The notes under the pieces: model-generated
Databases searched by the model: none
What the model was told of the DNA's origin: nothing
What the model saw: only the letters and a program-made list of their open reading frames with translations
NCBI GenBank assembly: GCA_002471225.1
Contig: DKPO01000025.1
Location: forward strand, 1 to 20,744
Source: Porphyromonadaceae bacterium UBA7332
GTDB taxonomy: Bacteria; Bacteroidota; Bacteroidia; Bacteroidales; UBA7332
Length of the DNA: 20,744 bases
Direction of reading: 5' to 3'
Made by a program: the position numbers and the translations under genes
In this document: positions 1-5,766 of the stretch, piece after piece
Position numbering within the stretch: the stretch's first letter is position 1
Layout: every line of letters begins with the position of its first letter

Positions 1-72
1 GTATGGACGGGACTCGAACCCGCGACCCCCTGCGTGACAGGCAGGTATTCTAACCAACTGAACTACCACACC
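1..72 (-). tRNA. tRNA-Asp(GTC), 3' end cut by the window edge
   Basis: On the minus strand the sequence folds as a tRNA. The 5' acceptor strand GGTGTGG pairs with CCATACC, of which the last C and the discriminator lie outside the window. The anticodon arm reads CCTGTCACGC around anticodon GTC, and the T arm GCGGGTTCGAGTCCCGT is canonical. It decodes Asp GAC/GAU codons. Its own promoter lies about 40 bases upstream. Confidence 0.95.
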
Positions 73-110
73 ATTGCTCTTTTGAGTTGTTGTTTCTCTC
101 AATTGCACTG

Positions 111-141
111 CAAAGGTAGGGGATTATTTTGAATATGCAAA
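111..141 (-). promoter_or_regulatory. Bacteroidetes-type promoter of tRNA-Asp
   Basis: On the minus strand TTTG (138-141), a 19-base spacer and TACCTTTG (111-118) match the -33 and -7 elements of the Bacteroidetes housekeeping sigma factor. The leader between promoter and tRNA contains a 5-bp TTGAG/CTCAA hairpin with a GAAACAAC-containing loop. Confidence 0.85.
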
Positions 142-224
142 TAATCAGAGTAACTTTTTTTCATAAAAAACACGTCTGATAAGCTATTGTGCTGGTCTTC
201 AGGAAAGTGTTGATGTAATTTTTT

Positions 225-629
225 TTATGCAACACTTACAAGTTTAACCTGGAAGATAAGAGTTGAGAACCCTTTAATCATTCCATCACCACGGCTTCCA
301 TATCCAAGTTTGTATGGGATGTATATTTCCCAAGTTGATCCTGCAGGCATGATCTTAAGGATTTGCTGCCAACCGTCAATAACTTCATATACGCGGAAAA
401 TAGCCGGAAGTTCGTCTTCAAGGTTTGAATCGAATTCACGACCATCGATAAGCCATCCTTTGTAGTATACCTGAACGAGTGATGTCGAGGATGGAATAGC
501 TCCATTGCCTTCTTCTATAATTTTATACTGAACGCCGCTTTCTAATTCAGTTACCTCCGGGTTACTTGCATTGTCTTTTAAGAATTGGATATTTTGATCT
601 TTATATCCTGTATTTTTTGCTTTTTTCAT
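225..629 (-). CDS. FKBP-type peptidyl-prolyl cis-trans isomerase
   Basis: A 134-residue single-domain FKBP that catalyses cis-trans isomerisation of Xaa-Pro bonds. Residues 27-134 carry the family landmarks: SGVQYKIIEEG, VQVYYKGWLIDGREFDS (52-68), the aromatic-pocket segment FRVYEVIDGWQQIL (78-91), MPAGSTWEIYIPYKLGYG (94-111) and the final strand STLIFQVKLVSV. The usual tail motif before the last strand (IPPNSTLVF) is altered to MIKGFSTLIF. No signal peptide is visible, so it is probably cytoplasmic, unlike many Bacteroidetes FKBPs. The start ATG is only about 25 bases downstream of the tRNA-Leu terminator and I see no -7 element in between, so it may be expressed by readthrough from the tRNA unit. 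The family call is firm; the substrate is unknown. Confidence 0.92.
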   Translation of the reverse strand: MKKAKNTGYKDQNIQFLKDNASNPEVTELESGVQYKIIEEGNGAIPSSTSLVQVYYKGWLIDGREFDSNLEDELPAIFRVYEVIDGWQQILKIMPAGSTWEIYIPYKLGYGSRGDGMIKGFSTLIFQVKLVSVA

Positions 630-654
630 TCGATTTGATTGCTAAAATGAATAA

Positions 655-688
655 AAAAAAGGAGTCTCATTTCTGAAACTCCTTTTTT
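655..688 (-). terminator. Intrinsic terminator of tRNA-Leu(TAG), left copy
   Basis: On the minus strand a 14-bp stem (655-668 with 675-688, one G-U pair) with a 6-base loop is followed by a run of T (A-run 653-660 on the plus strand). It lies 6 bases after the encoded CCA of the tRNA. Confidence 0.88.
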
Positions 689-696
689 ATAATTGG

Positions 697-778
697 TGCG
701 GATGAAGGGACTCGAACCCCCACGCCTCTCGGCACTAGATCCTAAGTCTAGCGCGGCTACCAATTACGCCACATCCGC
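697..778 (-). tRNA. tRNA-Leu(TAG), left copy
   Basis: The minus strand folds as a class II tRNA of 82 bases. The acceptor GCGGATG pairs with CATCCGC, the anticodon arm is CTAGA-CTTAGGA-TCTAG with anticodon TAG, there is a long variable arm, and the T arm is GGGGGTTCGAGTCCC. CCA is encoded directly after the discriminator A (694-696). The tRNA sequence is identical to the copy at 4870-4951 on the other strand. Confidence 0.96.
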
Positions 779-794
779 TTGACGATTACGGTTA

Positions 795-825
795 CAAAAG
801 TAGTGCTTTATTTTATATCTGCAAA
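795..825 (-). promoter_or_regulatory. Promoter of tRNA-Leu(TAG), left copy
   Basis: On the minus strand TTTG (822-825), 19 bases and TACTTTTG (795-802) form a full Bacteroidetes promoter. The sequence CGTAATCG begins 5 bases after the -7 element, around the expected transcription start, as it does at the tRNA-Gly promoters. Confidence 0.88.
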
Positions 826-850
826 CTTTTAGGTAATTATTTTTCAAAAA

Positions 851-880
851 AAAGTGGAGCAATTCAGGTTGCTCCACTTT
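851..880 (-). terminator. Intrinsic terminator of the GIN-domain gene
   Basis: A perfect 12-bp stem, AAAGTGGAGCAA (851-862) with TTGCTCCACTTT (869-880), has a 6-base loop. On the minus strand it is followed by a T-run (A-run 846-853). It begins 3 bases after the stop codon of the upstream gene. Confidence 0.92.
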
Positions 881-883
881 ATA

Positions 884-1621
884 TTATTGATTATCAGGGA
901 TTGGTCCTACAACGCCACTTCCGATAATTGTTTCTTTAACTTGAGGTTTTCCATAATAGAAAACACTACCTGAACCAACAATCCGGCTTTTTAGGTTTTT
1001 AGAAGCATAACAAAATATGTTACCGGAGCCAGCTGTTTTGGTTGAAAGGTCTTCAACTTCGAGTTTCTTAGCTCTGATATCGCCTGATCCGGCAATAGTA
1101 TAAGATCCTGTGTTGGCATGTCCGTTCAAAAGCATGTCGCCTGATCCGGCTAAGTGCAATTTGATTGATTGTACCTGAATATCTTTGGCTATGATCTGAC
1201 CACCACCACCAACTCCTAATTTAAGATCCGGGGTTTTGATCGAATTCTGTAATTCAAGGACTCCGGAACCTTCTACACTGGCCTCACTTAATCCTGATGA
1301 ATAGACATGGATCGTTATATATCCGTAATCGACAGGCATATTGTTGATGAATGAAATTTCGAGCCGATTCTTTTTGATGGAGAAATCCAACAGATGGATA
1401 ACGTTCTCTTCGCCATGGATGCGAATTTTGCCGACGGAATCAGGATTTACTTTATAGTAGACATTTACTTTAGGCCAAACTACCAGATGAGAGAAATCAG
1501 ATGTTTCTTTCGTGATAGTTACATACTTGTTGTTTCCGACTAACTTCTTACCGAACTGGGCTGAAGCGTTGAACGAACTTAACAAAAGCATTAAGGTCAG
1601 GAATAAATAAATTCGTTTCAT
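884..1621 (-). CDS. Secreted head-GIN-domain protein (DUF2807 family)
   Basis: A 245-residue protein with a clear signal peptide (residues 1-21, MKRIYLFLTLMLLLSSFNASA, cleavage before Q). The mature part resembles the Bacteroidetes head GIN domain (DUF2807, sometimes labelled putative autotransporter adhesin). It has short repeated beta turns of the type AGSGD/GSG at roughly residues 118, 158, 177, 197 and 217, as expected for a right-handed beta-helix-like repeat fold, and the segment VEGSGVLEL typical of the family. It is predicted to be periplasmic or at the outer membrane; its biochemical role is unknown. It appears to be a single-gene unit with its own terminator. The family call rests on the pattern of GSG repeats and the overall layout, not on a database search. 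Confidence 0.85.
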   Translation of the reverse strand: MKRIYLFLTLMLLLSSFNASAQFGKKLVGNNKYVTITKETSDFSHLVVWPKVNVYYKVNPDSVGKIRIHGEENVIHLLDFSIKKNRLEISFINNMPVDYGYITIHVYSSGLSEASVEGSGVLELQNSIKTPDLKLGVGGGGQIIAKDIQVQSIKLHLAGSGDMLLNGHANTGSYTIAGSGDIRAKKLEVEDLSTKTAGSGNIFCYASKNLKSRIVGSGSVFYYGKPQVKETIIGSGVVGPIPDNQ

Positions 1622-1711
1622 AGCTTATATTTTTTGGAGTGATTTTTTATTTCGAATATTATAGCGGATAAATATAGTAATATTTGAAATAATAAGATGG
1701 GGAAATAAAAA

Positions 1712-1749
1712 AAAGAGTTTCGATCCGATAAAAAAGATCGAAACTCTTT
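1712..1749 (-). terminator. Intrinsic terminator of pfkA
   Basis: A perfect 14-bp stem, AAAGAGTTTCGATC (1712-1725) with GATCGAAACTCTTT (1736-1749), has a 10-base loop. A T-run follows on the minus strand. It lies about 25 bases downstream of the pfkA stop codon. Confidence 0.92.
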
Positions 1750-1774
1750 ATTATAAAGTGTTTATTTGTCTCAA

Positions 1775-2752
1775 TTATATAGATAAAATACGAAGTGTAT
1801 TTAATAATTCTCTATTTATTGGTTTTTCATTCTTGATAGCTCTTGTAAAAGGAACATATACAATCTGATCATTTTGAATCCCGATCATTACATTTCTTTG
1901 TCCTTCTAATAAAGCGTCTATAGCGGCAGCACCCATGCGGCTTGCTAAAATACGATCATTTGCAGAAGGTGAGCCTCCACGCTGTAAGTGCCCCAGAATA
2001 GAAACACGCACATCATATTGAGGAAATTCTTTTTTTACACGTTCTGCTAATCCGATTGCTCCACCGGTAAGTTCGCTTTCGGCAACAAGAACGATGCTGC
2101 TGTTTTTTGATTTACGGAATCCGTTTTGAATAAGTTCAGCTAATTGATCTTCTTCTGTTTGCATTTCCGGGATGATAGCTGCTTCGGCCCCGGATGCTAT
2201 TGCCCCGTTTAGTGCAAGAAAACCGCATTCTCTTCCCATTACTTCGATAAAGAACAGACGATCATGTGAAGATGCCGTATCTCTGATTTTATCGACAGCA
2301 TCCATGATTGTATTTAATGCAGTATCATATCCAATAGTAGTATCTGTTCCAAACAAGTCGTTATCAATAGTACCCGGAAGTCCTACGATAGGAATATTAA
2401 ATTCTTCAGCAAAGATGCGTGCGCCGGTTAACGATCCATCTCCACCAATTACAACTAATGCGTCAATTCCTTCTTCCTGCATTGTGTTATAGGCAATCTG
2501 ACGACCTTCTTGCGTCTGAAACTCTTTACAACGCGCAGTTTTTAGTATAGTTCCACCTTGTTGAATGATATTACTTACGTTCTGTGTCTTAAATGGCACA
2601 ATTTCGCCAGTGATTAATCCTTTATAACCTCTGTAAATTGCTTTTACTTGAATTCCGTTGTAGATAGCGCTACGAGTTACTGCTCTGATGGCAGCATTCA
2701 TACCCGGTGCATCACCGCCGGAAGTCAAAATACCGATACATTTAATTGCCAT
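1775..2752 (-). CDS. pfkA: 6-phosphofructokinase, ATP-dependent type
   Basis: At 325 residues this is the length of classic bacterial PfkA. The enzyme phosphorylates fructose 6-phosphate to fructose 1,6-bisphosphate, the committed step of glycolysis, in the cytoplasm. Visible motifs are SGGDAPGMNAAIR (nucleotide-binding loop, 11-23), GGDGS (103-107; the Gly after Asp is typical of ATP-using rather than pyrophosphate-using enzymes), the catalytic PGTIDND (126-132, Asp130 as base), VMGRECGFLA (171-180) and GHLQRGGSPSANDR (254-267, sugar-phosphate binding). The start ATG is followed by the usual AIKCIGILTSGG. It is a monocistronic unit: a -7 element and a leader hairpin lie upstream, and a strong terminator follows. 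The ATP preference is inferred from motifs only. Confidence 0.97.
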   Translation of the reverse strand: MAIKCIGILTSGGDAPGMNAAIRAVTRSAIYNGIQVKAIYRGYKGLITGEIVPFKTQNVSNIIQQGGTILKTARCKEFQTQEGRQIAYNTMQEEGIDALVVIGGDGSLTGARIFAEEFNIPIVGLPGTIDNDLFGTDTTIGYDTALNTIMDAVDKIRDTASSHDRLFFIEVMGRECGFLALNGAIASGAEAAIIPEMQTEEDQLAELIQNGFRKSKNSSIVLVAESELTGGAIGLAERVKKEFPQYDVRVSILGHLQRGGSPSANDRILASRMGAAAIDALLEGQRNVMIGIQNDQIVYVPFTRAIKNEKPINRELLNTLRILSI

Positions 2753-2788
2753 AGCTAATTGGTTTGATATATGTCACGAAATAGTTTG

Positions 2789-2812
2789 GACGATGAGTTT
2801 GCACTTATCGTC
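2789..2812 (-). promoter_or_regulatory. Hairpin in the pfkA 5' leader
   Basis: GACGATGAGT and ACTTATCGTC pair over 10 bp (one G-U) with a TTGC loop on the plus strand. In the pfkA mRNA this structure would sit within about 10 bases of the predicted 5' end and about 37 bases before the start codon. It has no T-run and is not a terminator. A role in mRNA stability or regulation is inferred. Confidence 0.5.
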
Positions 2813-2824
2813 TTTCATGAGTTG

Positions 2825-2832
2825 CAAACCTA
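2825..2832 (-). promoter_or_regulatory. -7 element of pfkA promoter
   Basis: TAGGTTTG on the minus strand fits TAnnTTTG. A good -33 TTTG is missing; CTTG sits at about the right distance. Transcription would start near 2819, giving a leader of about 65 bases. Confidence 0.6.
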
Positions 2833-2902
2833 CTTAATTCGACGCATTACTACAAGACGTGAAAGGGTTTTTATAGATATTTTTTTATCCTAATATCTAC
2901 AT

Positions 2903-2939
2903 ATTACAGAAAAGAGTCGTAAATACACGATTCTGTAAT
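2903..2939 (-). other. Hairpin across the 3' end of the znuC-like gene
   Basis: ATTACAGAA (2903-2911) pairs with TTCTGTAAT (2931-2939), and TCGT (2917-2920) pairs with ACGA (2927-2930), with a 5-base bulge. It includes the stop codon. A second 8-bp stem, TAGATATT (2874-2881) with AATATCTA (2892-2899), follows downstream. No clean T-run is present, so termination or 3'-end protection is a guess. Confidence 0.4.
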
Positions 2940-3605
2940 ATTATTTGTCGGATGGTAGTGCAGGGTTCGGTTAACACAAGCCAGAGAGCGTGCAATCGAT
3001 CTGACAGTCGATATATTATGAGAAACCAGTATTATCGTCGATTTCTTGTTTATTTCCTGAAGTAAGTCATACAGTTTCACTTCAAAATCGCGATCAAGAT
3101 ATGAATTGGGTTCGTCCAGGACCAGTATTTCGGGTTCGGATATAATAGCTCTGCCGAGCAGTGCCCGCTGTAACTGTCCTCCGGATAGTTCGCCCAGAGG
3201 ACTTTCAGCAAAGTTATTCAGCCCAACCATATTTATAATTTCAGGAACAATCTCTTTTTGTTCCTTGCTTAATGTGAAAAGGAATCTGTTCTTAGGTGTT
3301 AGTCCTGATTGAATGAGTTCTTTTACGTTTATAGGAAAGTCTCTGTCAACCTGGTTGTGCTGCGGTAAGTATCCAATTTGCAAATGGTCAACTTGTTTGC
3401 CTTCTCTGAAGAATTTGAGTTGTCCGTTCATTGGTTTAATCAGACCCAAAATGACTTTGAGAAGTGTTGTTTTTCCTCCACCGTTTGGTCCGATAATACC
3501 TAAGAAGTCTCCTTTATTTATAGTTAAATTGATTTTGTTTAAAACCGTCTTGTTCTGATATCCGGCACTTAAATCTTGTATTGTTATTTGTTTATTCACG
3601 AGCAA
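2904..3605 (-). CDS. znuC: Zinc/manganese-type metal ABC transporter, ATPase subunit
   Basis: A 233-residue ABC ATPase that would power metal import at the cytoplasmic face of the inner membrane. Walker A is GPNGGGKTT (39-47), the Q-loop is LPQHN (Gln82), the signature is LSGGQLQR (140-147), Walker B is ILVLDEP (160-166) and the switch His is in VSHN (His196). The tail CVNRTLHYHP is characteristic of ZnuC/MntB-like ATPases. The reading frame has no ATG near its start: TTG (3605) or GTG (3599) must serve, and both lie inside the end of the upstream znuA-like gene, a 14- or 8-base overlap that implies translational coupling. No permease gene lies beside it, since pfkA follows downstream. The metal could be zinc, manganese or iron; zinc is favoured by the partner's His-rich loop. 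Confidence 0.9.
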   Translation of the reverse strand: MLVNKQITIQDLSAGYQNKTVLNKINLTINKGDFLGIIGPNGGGKTTLLKVILGLIKPMNGQLKFFREGKQVDHLQIGYLPQHNQVDRDFPINVKELIQSGLTPKNRFLFTLSKEQKEIVPEIINMVGLNNFAESPLGELSGGQLQRALLGRAIISEPEILVLDEPNSYLDRDFEVKLYDLLQEINKKSTIILVSHNISTVRSIARSLACVNRTLHYHPTNNITESCIYDSFL

Positions 3606-4512
3606 AAGCTTTAGCTATGCGAATCATCTCTTGCTGCCAGTTATAGTTAAGAGGATCAATCTCGATGATCTGCGCTCCTGTCTCCTGAGCAATGACTTTC
3701 GCATTGTTAGTATCAAATTCTTTTTGAACAAAGATAATTGAAACATTGTTTGCGCGAGCGGAATCAATTAAACTTTTCAGATGATTAGGAGTTGGTTCTT
3801 TACCTCCTTCTTCAATGCTTAATTGCTTTAATCCATAATCGCGGGCGAAGTATGCTAATGCAGGGTGATAGATCATGAAGCTATCACTTGTTTTGTTTTT
3901 TAGTATTTCCGTAATCTGAGAATCAACCTGATTGACCTCAGTTACTAACGAATCGAGATTGGTCTTATAGTATTCTTCGTTTTGGGGATCAAGTTCTACA
4001 ACGGCTTTATACATGTTTTGTAATAAAACACGCATTTCTTTAGGTGAACTCCAGTAGTGTGGATCAGCTGTTGTTAAATCCTCGAGATGTTCGCTGTGAT
4101 CATGATCGCAGTCTTTGTGTGCGTCTTGATGTAAGCAAATATGTCCTCCTTCAATTTCATTGACATTCTCAGATAAATCAAATACTTTTAATTGTGGGTT
4201 ATTATGTTTGATTTTATCCATCCAGGCAAGTTCAAATCCAAGGGTGCCTATTTTCATATAAGCATCGCTGTTACCAAGTTGCATAACGAGGGAAGGGGAC
4301 GGGTCATAAGATTCGGGACTGCTACCTGTCGGTACGACACAGAATACATCGAATTTATTACCGGTCAACTTTTCTGCAAAATATTTCTGAGGCAGAATTG
4401 TTACGGCGATCTTAGGCTTCTTTTCTGTAGAATTTTTGCAAGATATATGTAAAAGAATCAAGCTTGAAAATACCAATAAAGCTGATAGTATGTACTTTAT
4501 ATTAGACTTCAT
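3592..4512 (-). CDS. znuA: Metal ABC transporter substrate-binding lipoprotein (ZnuA-like)
   Basis: A 306-residue cluster A-I binding protein that would capture metal in the periplasm for the ABC importer. The N-terminus has a lipoprotein signal ending in LHISC (Cys25), so the protein should be membrane anchored. Candidate metal ligands are Glu67 in SSPESYDPSP (where ZnuA/PsaA usually have His), His152 in DPHYW, His216 in YHPAL and Asp286 in EIDPL. A His/Asp-rich loop occupies residues 124-142 (HICLHQDAHKDCDHDHSEH), a feature of zinc-specific ZnuA proteins. The gene overlaps the ATPase gene downstream. A -7 element lies about 25 bases upstream of the ATG; I could not identify a convincing Zur or Fur operator, although the region is AT-rich and partly palindromic. 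Confidence 0.92.
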   Translation of the reverse strand: MKSNIKYILSALLVFSSLILLHISCKNSTEKKPKIAVTILPQKYFAEKLTGNKFDVFCVVPTGSSPESYDPSPSLVMQLGNSDAYMKIGTLGFELAWMDKIKHNNPQLKVFDLSENVNEIEGGHICLHQDAHKDCDHDHSEHLEDLTTADPHYWSSPKEMRVLLQNMYKAVVELDPQNEEYYKTNLDSLVTEVNQVDSQITEILKNKTSDSFMIYHPALAYFARDYGLKQLSIEEGGKEPTPNHLKSLIDSARANNVSIIFVQKEFDTNNAKVIAQETGAQIIEIDPLNYNWQQEMIRIAKAFARE

Positions 4513-4534
4513 AGTTTTTAAATAAATTAGATTG

Positions 4535-4542
4535 CAAATATA
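4535..4542 (-). promoter_or_regulatory. -7 element of the znuA-like operon
   Basis: TATATTTG on the minus strand matches TAnnTTTG, 23 bases before the start codon. The adjoining AT-rich near-palindrome (about 4538-4560) could hold a metalloregulator site, but nothing specific can be recognised. Confidence 0.55.
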
Positions 4543-4815
4543 TATTTTAAATATTCGAAAAACTTATCATTTAACAGATTTATAAAATCAACTGTTAATA
4601 ATGAATCTGTAATTAAGACATGAAATCGAATATAAGAAATTTCTTTAACTCTTTATTTTAAAGATGCAATTTACCGGAAATAGCTGCAAATGGGCATTAG
4701 ATAAATAAAATGATGATTTTTTTTTATCAAAATATTGTGTTGCTATTTTGTTTATTAATAGCTGTTTATGTGTTTAATTTGTAAATTACTGAAAAAACAG
4801 AAGAAAAAAAATAAG
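4543..4815. other. AT-rich intergenic region without a gene
   Basis: This lies between the znuA-like promoter and the right inverted-repeat arm, with divergent transcription on either side. I see no open reading frame with coding character, no RNA gene and no strong hairpin. Confidence 0.6.
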
Positions 4816-4822
4816 CTAAAAA

Positions 4823-4853
4823 TTTGCAGATGTAAAAAAAAGCACTACTTTTG
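4823..4853 (+). promoter_or_regulatory. Promoter of tRNA-Leu(TAG), right copy
   Basis: TTTG (4823-4826), 19 bases and TACTTTTG (4846-4853) form a full Bacteroidetes promoter. The very short leader (about 16 bases to the tRNA) starts around CGTAATCG. Confidence 0.88.
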
Positions 4854-4869
4854 TAACCGTAATCGTCAA

Positions 4870-4951
4870 GCGGATGTGGCGTAATTGGTAGCCGCGCTAG
4901 ACTTAGGATCTAGTGCCGAGAGGCGTGGGGGTTCGAGTCCCTTCATCCGCA
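4870..4951 (+). tRNA. tRNA-Leu(TAG), right copy
   Basis: Class II tRNA of 82 bases with acceptor GCGGATG/CATCCGC, anticodon TAG in loop CTTAGGA, a long variable arm and encoded CCA at 4952-4954. It is identical to the copy on the minus strand at 697-778. Confidence 0.96.
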
Positions 4952-4959
4952 CCAATTAT

Positions 4960-4998
4960 AAGTGAGGAGTTTCAGAAATGAAACTCCTCACTTTTTTT
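4960..4998 (+). terminator. Intrinsic terminator of tRNA-Leu(TAG), right copy
   Basis: A perfect 15-bp stem, AAGTGAGGAGTTTCA (4960-4974) with TGAAACTCCTCACTT (4979-4993), is closed by a GAAA tetraloop of the GNRA class and followed by T's to 4998. Confidence 0.93.
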
Positions 4999-5068
4999 AT
5001 ATTCAATTTGCTCCGAATGTTTTAGTTAGTCATTCCTATTATTTGTATATTGGATGCCTGAAATAATT

Positions 5069-5074
5069 AGGAGG
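5069..5074 (+). promoter_or_regulatory. Perfect Shine-Dalgarno AGGAGG
   Basis: AGGAGG stands 8 bases before the ATG at 5083. Every other start in the window is preceded by AT-rich sequence without such a site, as is usual in Bacteroidetes, so this one is exceptional and fixes the start. Confidence 0.8.
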
Positions 5075-5082
5075 TTTATATA

Positions 5083-5718
5083 ATGAGGAAAAGTATCTTA
5101 TTAAGTCTTATCTTATCATTTTTATGTATTGTTTCTGTATCAGCCCAGCAAAAAACGTTTGAGCCGATTGAATCGGATTCAATAGAGATTTTGCGAGAGA
5201 AATACGGCAATCAGAAAATATATCCGGGGGCTTACGAGAGTCAGTTTCTGTTAGCATTGAAGCATTATCCCGAATTAAAAGATGTAACTATAAAACTCAA
5301 ATTCTCGAAAGAAAAAACAACTATGGCTTGCCGGCCGGATATAGGATCTCTTTTCAGAAAAAAAAGAATCTATCATGTATATATAAATGATAAATCCCAA
5401 TTTAAAGGAATACTGCTTGAGGATGTACCTTTCAATGCTCAGGTCGGAGTGATTGGACATGAATTAGCTCATATAGTTGATTATGAAAATAAAAATATTT
5501 TTCAAATTATAGGTACGGGTATCGGTTATCTGTTTGGCGGGTACAAGAAACGACTGGAGCACCGGATTGATTTGATGACTATTGATCATGGTCTTGGATG
5601 GCAGTTGCATGATTGGGCCAAGTTTGCTATGTATGATTCCAAAGCAACTCCAAAGTATAAACTTTATAAGAAGAAGATTTATATGGGTCCTGAAAAAATA
5701 TTGACTTTGATGGAATAA
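5083..5718 (+). CDS. Secreted HExxH protein, putative metalloprotease
   Basis: A 211-residue protein of a family I do not recognise. It has a signal peptide (1-21, hydrophobic core LLSLILSFLCIVSV, cleavage after SAQ or thereabouts), so it is predicted to be periplasmic or surface located. Residues 123-136 read VIGHELAHIVDYEN, with the zincin motif HELAH at 126-130; Glu127 would be catalytic. A downstream cluster EHRIDLMTIDHG (159-170) supplies possible third zinc ligands (Glu159, His160 or His169). A short hydrophobic, glycine-rich stretch follows the motif (IIGTGIGYLFGG, 142-153). The gene stands alone between tRNA-Leu and a shared terminator. Protease activity is inferred from the motif only; the protein could be a catalytically altered relative. 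Confidence 0.85.
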   Translation: MRKSILLSLILSFLCIVSVSAQQKTFEPIESDSIEILREKYGNQKIYPGAYESQFLLALKHYPELKDVTIKLKFSKEKTTMACRPDIGSLFRKKRIYHVYINDKSQFKGILLEDVPFNAQVGVIGHELAHIVDYENKNIFQIIGTGIGYLFGGYKKRLEHRIDLMTIDHGLGWQLHDWAKFAMYDSKATPKYKLYKKKIYMGPEKILTLME

Positions 5719-5723
5719 AAAAC

Positions 5724-5760
5724 AAAAGAGTCTGTTCCGGTATTCGGGGCAGACTCTTTT
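5724..5760. terminator. Bidirectional terminator between convergent genes
   Basis: AAAAGAGTCTG (5724-5734) pairs with CAGACTCTTTT (5750-5760), and the stem extends inward by TTCC/GGGG wobble pairs. T-runs occur on both strands, so it serves the HExxH gene (plus) and the thioredoxin-fold gene (minus). Confidence 0.88.
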
Positions 5761-5766
5761 TGTATT

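Larger units (their letters stand above)
653..832. repeat. Inverted repeat, left arm (promoter, tRNA-Leu(TAG), terminator)
   Basis: This segment is the reverse complement of 4816-4995 over about 180 bases, with no indels and about ten mismatches that I count by eye. It covers the whole tRNA-Leu unit, including promoter and terminator, and ends just outside both. The two arms enclose about 4 kb carrying the GIN-domain, pfkA, znuC-like and znuA-like genes. Confidence 0.92.
4816..4995. repeat. Inverted repeat, right arm (promoter, tRNA-Leu(TAG), terminator)
   Basis: Reverse complement of 653-832. The tRNA part is identical. The mismatches fall in the promoter spacer and -33 flank (three) and in the terminator region (about seven), where stem changes are mostly paired on both sides. 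Confidence 0.92.

Noticed and set aside
205..237. Hairpin AAGTGTTG/CAACACTT at the 3' end of the FKBP gene as a terminator
   Set aside because: The stem is only 8 bp with a 17-base loop, it overlaps the last codons, and no T-run follows on the minus strand.
2172..2492. Open frame of 106 codons on the plus strand opposite pfkA
   Set aside because: It lies wholly inside the well-supported pfkA gene on the other strand and has no promoter, start context or recognisable protein character.
2772..2818. Possible 14-codon leader peptide in the pfkA leader (MKDDKCKLIVQTIS)
   Set aside because: Its ATG would be at or within a base or two of the predicted transcript start, with no room for ribosome binding, and the hairpin explains the sequence better.
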